Assembly (NCBI GenBank): GCA_023141075.1
Contig: JAGLKL010000021.1
Span: forward strand, 1 to 11,808
Reading direction: 5' to 3'
Source: Alphaproteobacteria bacterium
Lineage (GTDB): Bacteria; Pseudomonadota; Alphaproteobacteria; Micavibrionales; Micavibrionaceae
DNA: 11,808 nucleotides
Each line of letters opens with the position of its first letter. Within the stretch, counting starts at the first letter, position 1. The notes beneath the pieces were generated by a model, which searched no databases, was not told the DNA's origin, and was given only the letters and a program-made list of their open reading frames with translations. A program made the position numbers and the translations under genes. Positions 1 to 5,998 of this stretch are shown in pieces.

Positions 1-259
1 TTTCCTTGTCTTGAGTTTCTTCGTCTTGCTTAGATTTCTCTTGGTCATTTTGGTCTTTTTTTGAACCGGTTTTAAGTTTTCTATAGAGTTTCAATACCGG
101 GAAGAACAGTGTTAATATAACCACGACTAAAATGGCGACAACCGGCCCTAAAATAGAACTCAATATAACTATGGCCGGGCCTATATAAGCGTTGGCAGGT
201 GTCGTGAAACTGACCAGAAAAACCAGAAGAGCACTCAAAAAGAAAAAACGATGAAACAT
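1..259 (-). CDS. small secreted/membrane protein, 3' end beyond the window
   Basis: An open frame runs from an ATG at 257-259 leftwards off the window edge, giving at least 86 residues. The N-terminus is a good signal peptide: MFHR, a hydrophobic core, then a likely signal peptidase site after the PANA at residues 21-24. The mature chain would start YIGPA, followed by a long hydrophobic segment (about residues 26-53) and a Lys/Arg-rich stop-transfer (KLYRKLKTGSKK). After that comes a very polar Gln/Asp/Glu/Lys tail. This resembles the small YIGPG-type single-pass proteins seen in many proteobacteria, whose function I do not know. A TATAAT at 282-287 (read on the minus strand) could be its -10 box, and an AGGA about 12 bases before the ATG is only a weak ribosome site. 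Its 5' end overlaps the divergent sulfotransferase start by 9 bases. Topology is inferred; function is unknown. Confidence 0.6.
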   Translation of the reverse strand, partial: MFHRFFFLSALLVFLVSFTTPANAYIGPAIVILSSILGPVVAILVVVILTLFFPVLKLYRKLKTGSKKDQNDQEKSKQDEETQDKE

Positions 260-1402
260 AAAATACGCGATTCCTACAAAAATTATATAGACGGGAGGAT
301 AAACAAGTCCTCAGGCAATTACAAGGTTAACTTGCCGACATATGCACTAAGTGCTTTGGCACATCATCTTGAATCTCTCTGGATGGGGTTTGGAAATGTA
401 GAAAGTGAATATTTAAGAAATTATCTTGATAAAATAGAGGGTAAACAGGAAATGTATATATCCGGTCTCGCCAGATCCGGAACAACGATTACTCTGAATT
501 TCCTGTATAATACGAATGAGTTTGGCTCTTTAACCTACAGGAATTATCCCTTTATCCATTTTCCTTATATCTGGCACAAAATAACGTCTTTAAGTCAGTG
601 TGCGCAGGAAAAAGAAAGAGCGCATTTTGATCGCATCCGCGTAAGTATTGATAGCCCGGAGGCTCTGGAGGAAATGCTGTGGATGCGTTTCTTCCCGCAT
701 TCTTTTCAGGAAAACGCAAACTATCCGCCTGATGAAAAAACGCAAAACAGCAAATTTGAGTGTTTTTATTCTGACTTTATCAAAAAAGTGCTGCTGACAA
801 GCGACAAAAACAGATATTTGGCCAAGGGAAATTATAATCTTGCCCGCGCACCTTATATTCTCAAAAACAGCAAAACCGCTAAATTTATATTATGCGTAAG
901 AGACCCACTCACCCATATAGCTTCATTAATGAAACAGCATTACCTGTTTAGCAAAATTGAAACTGAGGATAAACGCTTGAAAAATTATATGGATTGGATA
1001 GGTCATAAAGAATTTGGTCTCAATCGTTGTCCGGTGTATCTAGGGAAACCCGAAGAATACAGGAAAATTATTGAGTGTTGGGACAGCGGGAAAGAAGTCG
1101 AAGGCTGGGCTTTGCAATGGAAATACACATATGACTTTATAATTGAAAAAATATTAAAAACTCCGGAAATATCTGATCGGGTCTATCTGCTCAGATATGA
1201 GAATTTATGCCGCAATCCATTTACAGAGCTTGGTAATATTACCGCTTTTTGTGGAATTGATAAGCCGACCAATTTAGAGCAAACAGCACAAGGCATTTCT
1301 GCGCCGGATTATTACGATCTCCCATTCTCAGTGGAAGAGGAAGAGCTGATAACTACCATTACCGGGAAAACACAAAGCTTAATTTACAATCAAAGCACTT
1401 AA
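251..1402 (+). CDS. PAPS-dependent sulfotransferase family protein
   Basis: This 383-residue protein is predicted to move a sulfo group from PAPS to an unknown acceptor in the cytosol. The 5'-phosphosulfate-binding loop is visible as GLARSGTT at residues 72-79, right after a short beta strand (MYIS). The 3'-phosphate-binding region is visible as CVRDPLTHIAS at about 215-225, with Arg217 and Ser225 as expected ligands. RYENL near residue 315 fits the strand that follows in the Sulfotransfer_3-type fold. There is no signal peptide or membrane segment. The ATG at 251 has no clear Shine-Dalgarno and overlaps the divergent gene by 9 bases, but the next in-frame Met is near residue 45, just 26 residues before the loop, so I keep this start. 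The 3' end overlaps the convergent arylsulfotransferase copy by 24 bases. The acceptor (lipid, sugar or small phenol) cannot be told from sequence. Confidence 0.8.
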   Translation: MKHKIRDSYKNYIDGRINKSSGNYKVNLPTYALSALAHHLESLWMGFGNVESEYLRNYLDKIEGKQEMYISGLARSGTTITLNFLYNTNEFGSLTYRNYPFIHFPYIWHKITSLSQCAQEKERAHFDRIRVSIDSPEALEEMLWMRFFPHSFQENANYPPDEKTQNSKFECFYSDFIKKVLLTSDKNRYLAKGNYNLARAPYILKNSKTAKFILCVRDPLTHIASLMKQHYLFSKIETEDKRLKNYMDWIGHKEFGLNRCPVYLGKPEEYRKIIECWDSGKEVEGWALQWKYTYDFIIEKILKTPEISDRVYLLRYENLCRNPFTELGNITAFCGIDKPTNLEQTAQGISAPDYYDLPFSVEEEELITTITGKTQSLIYNQST

Positions 1403-2662
1403 CTCTTCTTTGGAAAATCTTCGGGCTGATACGATAGAAGGGATTCTAGTTGTGTCTTTATACTCAATCCTGCCCTTAACATAATAATCCCATACGATCT
1501 CTTTGTTTCTGGTGATCTCAAAGATGCGTCCCGTATGCGTTTCGGTTACTAGAATATTGTCGTTAGGTAATATCTCGACCATTCCATTATAGCGAGTATA
1601 AAAGGGCTTATCCTTGCTGCCGCCATATTCCCATACAATACTCAAATCATTTAAATCGACTTCTATTATTCTGGAACGCCCACCTGAGCCGGTATGCCCC
1701 TGATTATCAAGCATAATGACATGTCCGTTTTCTAAAAACTTTGCATCGTGCTGTCCTCTCCAAGGGCCATAGAATGCCCAAGTTATAGTTTCCGTGTCTA
1801 TATCAAGAAACGCGATCATATCGATATTCCTGAAGGAGAGCATGACGCTATTTTCAGTGATCTTGTCGAAGGCTTCTGAAACATGCTTGGGAACAAGAGT
1901 GATTGTATTGGGATGTAGAAGGTCACCATGAATCATTCTGGGATCACTCTGGACTCGGCTTAAGCTCTCCAAAACAGATTTATATTCAGATTTGGCGAAA
2001 GCATCATAAAATGAAATGTCTTGGCTAAACTTTCCATCATTATTATCTACGACGACCAGATAGTCTTCTAAAAAAGGCGGCTCTATTTGAGGAAGGCCGG
2101 AGTGTTCTTTTTGTCGAATAGTCTGACGAAAAGTCATATATTTTCCGTCTTCAAGGAAAGTCATATCATGATGAAAAGTACTAGAGTTATTCCACAATAT
2201 GTTTGAATTTGAATCAAACTTAATCGTATCACATTGGTTAGCCTCGTTTGTTTTGCCAATATACATAACATAAAGATTCCCGCGGTTCGTTGGATCAGAA
2301 AAAACCCGTGTTGTAGTTACACGATACCGATCCGTCGGTTTCCCGGTAGAAAATGTAATGTCCCATTCATAAACGAGCTTCCCGGACATATCGATGATGA
2401 CAGCTTTATTCAGACCAATGAAGGTGAACAAGGTGTAATCCCCCCAGCTTTTCTCCTCGTCATATGTAATCACGCCTTTTTCCTGTGTGGTTTCATGTTG
2501 AAACCACAACTCATTAGGTCTCGGTTCTTGTGTCAGGCTGGCCAGAGATTTCATAACACCAATGGGCCCCTCAACATGCTTATGAACAAAATTATCAAAA
2601 CAGGAACCTATAAGGATGATAAGTATGTAAGAGATACAAAGCCCTAGGATAAAATTCTTCAT
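1379..2662 (-). CDS. ASST-type arylsulfotransferase, copy A
   Basis: A 427-residue protein of the PAPS-independent aryl-sulfate sulfotransferase class, a six-bladed beta-propeller that passes sulfate between phenolic compounds through a sulfo-histidine. Aligned by eye to E. coli AssT, all four key positions are present: His165 (HHDM), His250 (LLHPNT), Arg278 (LSFRN) and His305 (GQHD), the last matching the histidine that carries sulfate. The flanking LDNQGH and GGRSRIIEV also match the family's FDN...SR segment. The N-terminus is a hydrophobic anchor (residues 4-20), so the enzyme should sit on the periplasmic face. LIGSC at 17-21 fits a lipobox, which the neighbouring copy lacks. AAAAGG seven bases before the ATG supports the start. 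The gene ends inside the last codons of the convergent sulfotransferase gene. It is about 78% identical to copy B by hand count. Substrates are unknown. Confidence 0.82.
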   Translation of the reverse strand: MKNFILGLCISYILIILIGSCFDNFVHKHVEGPIGVMKSLASLTQEPRPNELWFQHETTQEKGVITYDEEKSWGDYTLFTFIGLNKAVIIDMSGKLVYEWDITFSTGKPTDRYRVTTTRVFSDPTNRGNLYVMYIGKTNEANQCDTIKFDSNSNILWNNSSTFHHDMTFLEDGKYMTFRQTIRQKEHSGLPQIEPPFLEDYLVVVDNNDGKFSQDISFYDAFAKSEYKSVLESLSRVQSDPRMIHGDLLHPNTITLVPKHVSEAFDKITENSVMLSFRNIDMIAFLDIDTETITWAFYGPWRGQHDAKFLENGHVIMLDNQGHTGSGGRSRIIEVDLNDLSIVWEYGGSKDKPFYTRYNGMVEILPNDNILVTETHTGRIFEITRNKEIVWDYYVKGRIEYKDTTRIPSIVSARRFSKEELSALIVN

Positions 2663-2745
2663 TAATGAACCTTTTCATTTTTTACTAAGCGATTATTGAA
2701 GGTCGATTTGTCCCCGATAAAGGCAACTCAGGCAGCATATTAGGC

Positions 2746-2751
2746 ATTATA
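2746..2751 (-). promoter_or_regulatory. candidate -10 box for ASST copy A
   Basis: On the minus strand this reads TATAAT and is preserved at the same place in the copy B upstream region despite substitutions around it (GTATAATGCC versus ATATAATACC). It lies 83 bases before the ATG. The -35 region is weak (TTCTGA with a 17-base spacer). Conservation between the two copies is the main support. Confidence 0.35.
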
Positions 2752-2811
2752 CGGGGCGGTTGTCTAGGTCAGAACCTATTAATTATATTCATTATGGGCA
2801 TGCGAAAAAGT

Positions 2812-4095
2812 CTAATCTACAATCAAAGCACTTAACTCTTCTTTGGAAAATCTTTGGGCTGATAAGACAGAAGGAATCCTAGTTGTGCCTTTAAGCTCAA
2901 TCCTGCCCTTAACATAATAATCCCATACAATCTCTTTGTTTCTGGTGACCTCGAAGATGCGTCCCGTATGCGTTTCGGTTACCAGAATATTGCCGTTAGG
3001 TAATATCTCGATCATGCCGTTATAGACGGTATAAAAGGGTTTATCCTTGCTGCCGCCATATTCCCATACAATACTCAAATCATTTAAATCGACTTCTATT
3101 ATTCTGGAACGTCCCCCTAGGCCGGTATGCCCCTGATTATCAAGCATAATGACATGTCCGTTTTCTAAAAACTTTGTGTCGTGCTGTCCTTTCCAAGGGC
3201 CATAGAATGCCCAAGTTATAGTTTCTGTGTCCATATCAAGAAACGCAATCATATCGAGATTCCTGAAGGAGAGCATGACGCTATTTTCAGTAATTTTGTC
3301 GAAGGCCTCTGAAACATGCTTGGGAACAAGAGTGATTGTATTTGGATGTAGAAGGTCACCATCAATTATATTGGGATCATCCGAGATTCGGTACAAGCTC
3401 TCCAAAACAGATTTATATTCAGATTTGGCGAAAGCATCAAAAAATGAAATGCTTTTGATAAACTTTCCTTCATTACTATCTACGACGACTAGATATTCTT
3501 CTAAAAAAGGCGTTTCTATTTGAGGAAGGTCGGAGTGTTCTTTTTGTCGAATAGCGTAGTATAAAGCCATATACTTTCCGTCTTCAAGGAAAACCATATC
3601 ATGATGCAAAAAATTAGGATTCTCCCATAATATGTTTGAATTTGAATCAAACTTAATTATTCCAGAATCATTTACGACGGCTTTTTCCCCGGAATACATG
3701 ACATAGATATTTCCACGGTTCGTTGGATCAGAAAAAACCCTTACAGTACTCATGCAATCCTGATAAGCCAGTCTCCTGGGAGGAAATGTAATGTCCCATT
3801 CATAAACGATCTTTCCGGACATATCGATGATGACGGCTTTATTCAGACCAATGTTAGTGAATAAGGTATAATCTCCCCAGCTTTTCTCATCGTCATATGT
3901 AATCACGCCTTTTTCCTGTGTGGTTTCAATATGATACCACAACTCATTAGGCTCCGGCTTTAGCACCAGATGGGTTAAATACTGTATGGCTCCGATGGGT
4001 CCCACAATATGTTTGTGAAAAAAGTTTTCGAAATAGGCGCCGATAAAGATGATAAGGATATAGAACAGACAAAATCCTAGGGTAAAATTCTTCAT
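2812..4095 (-). CDS. ASST-type arylsulfotransferase, copy B
   Basis: This is the second, upstream member of a tandem pair, also 427 residues when started at the ATG at 4093-4095. A longer reading from GTG at 4102-4104 is possible in frame, but that GTG overlaps the AAAGGTG ribosome site, and copy A begins at the equivalent ATG, so I reject the extension. The catalytic set is intact: HHDM at 164-167, LLHPN at 248-252, LSFRN at 275-279 and GQHD at 303-306. Residues 4-20 form a membrane anchor, but the position of the copy A lipobox cysteine reads IGAYF here, so B is most simply a signal-anchored protein. About 61 of the roughly 93 differences from copy A fall in the first 180 residues, while the last 180 residues differ at only about 15. 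Both copies look functional. Confidence 0.82.
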   Translation of the reverse strand: MKNFTLGFCLFYILIIFIGAYFENFFHKHIVGPIGAIQYLTHLVLKPEPNELWYHIETTQEKGVITYDDEKSWGDYTLFTNIGLNKAVIIDMSGKIVYEWDITFPPRRLAYQDCMSTVRVFSDPTNRGNIYVMYSGEKAVVNDSGIIKFDSNSNILWENPNFLHHDMVFLEDGKYMALYYAIRQKEHSDLPQIETPFLEEYLVVVDSNEGKFIKSISFFDAFAKSEYKSVLESLYRISDDPNIIDGDLLHPNTITLVPKHVSEAFDKITENSVMLSFRNLDMIAFLDMDTETITWAFYGPWKGQHDTKFLENGHVIMLDNQGHTGLGGRSRIIEVDLNDLSIVWEYGGSKDKPFYTVYNGMIEILPNGNILVTETHTGRIFEVTRNKEIVWDYYVKGRIELKGTTRIPSVLSAQRFSKEELSALIVD

Positions 4096-4179
4096 TAATG
4101 ACACCTTTTCATTTTTTACTAAGTGATTATTTAAGGTCGATTTGTCCCCGATAAAGATAGCTCAGGAAACACATTAGGT

Positions 4180-4185
4180 ATTATA
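4180..4185 (-). promoter_or_regulatory. candidate -10 box for ASST copy B
   Basis: Minus-strand TATAAT, 84 bases before the chosen ATG, matching the box upstream of copy A. There is no good -35 hexamer, so an activator may be needed if this is the real promoter. Copy B transcription could also read on into copy A, since only 149 bases separate the genes and I see no terminator between them. Confidence 0.35.
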
Positions 4186-4363
4186 TGGAGCCGGTTGTCT
4201 AGTCTGATCTTCAAACAACATAGTTGATAGACAAAAGGCAAAGAACCATACCCTTGTTTATTAACACCATAACTTACGAAGAAATAGAAATGCCGGAAGA
4301 ATAAGGATTGGGGAAGCTAAGGTCAGGGCGTATAGAGGAAATAGATTCACAAGCATGTAACGC

Positions 4364-4392
4364 TTGTCACAAAGGCATTATCGCGTCATAGT
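4364..4392 (+). promoter_or_regulatory. candidate sigma-70-like promoter for DUF502-cysE
   Basis: TTGTCA (4364-4369) and CATAGT (4387-4392) are separated by 17 bases; the -35 matches consensus at five of six positions, the -10 at four. It would give a leader of about 38 bases before the ATG at 4437. The 6-bp inverted repeat ACAAGC/GCTTGT overlaps the -35, as a repressor site would. A second candidate, TTGGGG at 4308 and TATAGA at 4331 with a 17-base spacer, lies just upstream. Confidence 0.35.
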
Positions 4393-4436
4393 GTGCGCAC
4401 GAAAGATAAACTTCCAGATAACTTTAAGGACTAGTG

Positions 4437-5219
4437 ATGGAAAAAAAGGCATCTAAGTCTCTAAAACCGGATACACCTAAAAAGGCATCTAAAAAGGCAT
4501 CGCCTGAGTCTGAGGAACCACGCCAGAGCCTCTCTTCCGGGTTGATGATCCGTTTACGCCGCTATCTTTTTACAGGGATTTTAGTCACGGCACCAATTAG
4601 CATCACGGTCTATCTGACATATATTTTTCTGGCTTTTGTTGATAACAAGGTAGCGCTCATAATTCCGGCAGAGTGGTATGAAGTCATATACCCTAAAACA
4701 ACGATCCCCGGACTTGGCCTGATTACTGTCATTGCGGTGTTCATCTTTATAGGCTGGTTCGCGACCAACTTTCTGGGGCGGTTATTTATCAAGCTCTCGG
4801 AATATATTGTTGAGCAAATGCCAATCATCCGTACGCTTCACGGAGCGATCAAGCAAATACTGGAAACCATCATGGCTAGCCAGTCTTCCGCTTTTCGAGA
4901 AGTTGTCATGCTGGAATACCCTCGCAAAGGGATCTGGTCTATTGGCTTTGTTACCGGTATCAGCAAGGGGGAAGTGCAGGAAGGCACGGCGCATGAAACG
5001 GTTAACGTTTTTGTCCCCACAACGCCAAACCCGACATCGGGTTACCTGCTTTTTGTCCCTAAAAAAGAACTTGTTTACCTGAGTATGAGTGTAGAGGAGG
5101 GCATAAAACTTGTTGTTTCCGCAGGGATTATTACCCCACCCGAGCACAAAGCTACTGAAGATCAGGAAAAACCCGCCAAAAAAACCGGCTTTTTCGGCTT
5201 GCATAAACGGCAGGAATGA
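4437..5219 (+). CDS. DUF502 family membrane protein
   Basis: A 260-residue protein of the DUF502 family, function unknown. After a Lys/Ser-rich cytosolic tail (residues 1-36, with repeated KKAS units encoded by a repeated AAAAAGGCATC) come two membrane helices, at about 44-66 and 92-113. A soluble region follows with the family's signature segments: PIIRTLHGAIKQ (129-140), YPRKGIWSIGFVTG (161-174) and VPTTPNPTSGYLLFVP (193-208). The C-terminus is again Lys-rich. AAGGA at 4426-4430 lies six bases before the ATG at 4437; an in-frame GTG three bases earlier is too close to it. The serine acetyltransferase gene starts 58 bases downstream on the same strand, so the two may be cotranscribed, although no functional link is known to me. 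Confidence 0.85.
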   Translation: MEKKASKSLKPDTPKKASKKASPESEEPRQSLSSGLMIRLRRYLFTGILVTAPISITVYLTYIFLAFVDNKVALIIPAEWYEVIYPKTTIPGLGLITVIAVFIFIGWFATNFLGRLFIKLSEYIVEQMPIIRTLHGAIKQILETIMASQSSAFREVVMLEYPRKGIWSIGFVTGISKGEVQEGTAHETVNVFVPTTPNPTSGYLLFVPKKELVYLSMSVEEGIKLVVSAGIITPPEHKATEDQEKPAKKTGFFGLHKRQE

Positions 5220-5277
5220 TGCAAAAAGGGGCGCATCCTAGGAGCAATAAAGAGTCAAAAAAGGAAATAAACGGAGA

Positions 5278-5934
5278 ATGTTTGACCATTTGAGATATAT
5301 CCAAAAATGTGACCCGGCCAACCCTACCTTCGCGGAGGTTCTTTTTGCCTATAACGGCTACCACGCCATATTTTTGCACAGGATGAATAATTTTATATGG
5401 CATCTTGGATTGCGTGGAGTGGCTCGATTTTTTGCCAATCTCGGGCGCATTTTTACCGGCATAGAAATCCACCCCGAAGCGCGTATAGGAAATAATGTTT
5501 TTATAGATCATGGTACAGGATGTGTTATTGGTCAGACCGCTATCGTAGAAGATGATGTTACCATGTATCACGGCGTAACGCTGGGTGGTGTAGGAAAAGA
5601 AGGTCAGGTAGACGGCAAACGCCACCCGACACTTAAAAAAGGAAGTATCGTTGGTGCAGGCGCTCAAGTACTTGGAGACATAACAATCGGCGAATATGCC
5701 AAAGTTGGTGCAAATTCTGTTGTGACGACGGATATTCCAGATGGTTGCGTAGTGATAGGAATTCCTGCTCGCGTCGTTTGCAAAGATTGTGGCACGCATG
5801 CTTACGGTATGCCTTCAAGCGAAGAAATGAAAGAGGTGATGTTCATCATAGATCGCATAACCGGTGAAATGGAAGATATCAAAAAAGAGCTTGATAACAA
5901 TGGTAATAGCTCTGAGAAAGCCGCAGCGAATTAA
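5278..5934 (+). CDS. cysE: serine O-acetyltransferase (EpsC/CysE type)
   Basis: A 218-residue enzyme making O-acetyl-L-serine from serine and acetyl-CoA, the committed step of cysteine synthesis in the cytosol. A short helical N-domain (DPANPTFAEVL, then the HAIFLHR helix) leads into a left-handed parallel beta-helix of hexapeptide repeats. The expected active-site pair is Asp77-His78 (IDHGTG) and the second histidine is His116 (KRHPT). IEIHPEARIG (62-71), TLGGVG (101-106) and GANSVV plus GIPARVV (144-167) are typical. The usual GETA reads GQTA here (residue 86). The short N-domain is the EpsC form rather than the longer enterobacterial CysE. The tail after residue 170 is polar and ends AAAN, without the C-terminal Ile that docks into CysK in enteric bacteria. 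The start fits the family, though AAGGA is 12 bases upstream and GGAG almost abuts the ATG. Confidence 0.92.
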   Translation: MFDHLRYIQKCDPANPTFAEVLFAYNGYHAIFLHRMNNFIWHLGLRGVARFFANLGRIFTGIEIHPEARIGNNVFIDHGTGCVIGQTAIVEDDVTMYHGVTLGGVGKEGQVDGKRHPTLKKGSIVGAGAQVLGDITIGEYAKVGANSVVTTDIPDGCVVIGIPARVVCKDCGTHAYGMPSSEEMKEVMFIIDRITGEMEDIKKELDNNGNSSEKAAAN

Positions 5935-5973
5935 GATGGGAAGAAACATTAATCGCTTTTCCCAGCTAAAGCT

Positions 5974-5998
5974 AAAGTTAAACCAACACTTTAACCTT
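5974..5998. terminator. possible weak hairpin between cysE and recG
   Basis: AAAGTTAAA and TTTAACCTT flank a 7-base loop and pair at eight of nine positions. It sits at the convergent 3' ends of cysE and recG and overlaps the recG stop codon. The stem is A/T-rich and there is no run of T on either strand, so an intrinsic terminator is only a weak suggestion. Confidence 0.2.

Larger units (their letters stand above)
1379..2767. repeat. direct repeat unit 1 (ASST copy A plus upstream region)
   Basis: The left unit of a tandem duplication of about 1.39 kb. Similarity to unit 2 runs from the shared 3' end (TACAATCAAAGCACTTAACTC) through the whole gene and a further 105 bases upstream, ending at the shared TTGTCTAG. 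Inside the coding part there is no net insertion or deletion; upstream there are two single-base differences in length. The stop codon of the neighbouring sulfotransferase gene lies inside this unit. Confidence 0.85.
2812..4202. repeat. direct repeat unit 2 (ASST copy B plus upstream region)
   Basis: The right unit of the tandem duplication, in the same orientation as unit 1, with 44 bases between them. The upstream 107 bases keep the TTTTCATTTTTTACTAAG and TTTGTCCCCGATAAAG blocks and the TATAAT box, so both genes carry related promoters. No transposase or terminal inverted repeats flank the units, which points to unequal recombination rather than transposition. Confidence 0.85.
4096..4436. 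other. divergent intergenic region between ASST copy B and the DUF502 gene
   Basis: About 340 bases without a convincing gene. The first ~107 bases are the duplicated upstream region of the ASST copies. The remainder holds possible promoters for the plus-strand DUF502 gene and two short palindromes: ACAAGC-7-GCTTGT at 4349-4367 and GTGCGCAC at 4393-4400. This region divides the accessory sulfation locus from the core genes to its right. No tRNA or attachment-site-like repeat was seen. Confidence 0.5.

Noticed and set aside
2234..3523. Plus-strand open frames opposite the two ASST copies
   Set aside because: Both lie inside well-supported genes and have no domain-like features.
4096..4104. 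N-terminal extension of ASST copy B from a GTG (adds three residues)
   Set aside because: The GTG lies inside the AAAGGTG ribosome site, and copy A begins at the equivalent downstream ATG.
4308..4336. TTGGGG-17-TATAGA as the main promoter of the DUF502-cysE pair
   Set aside because: Its -35 is poorer than TTGTCA at 4364, so it is kept only as an alternative.
4782..5799. Long minus-strand open frames opposite the DUF502 and cysE genes
   Set aside because: They show no recognisable family motif and lie opposite two genes with clear family signatures; they are antisense shadows.
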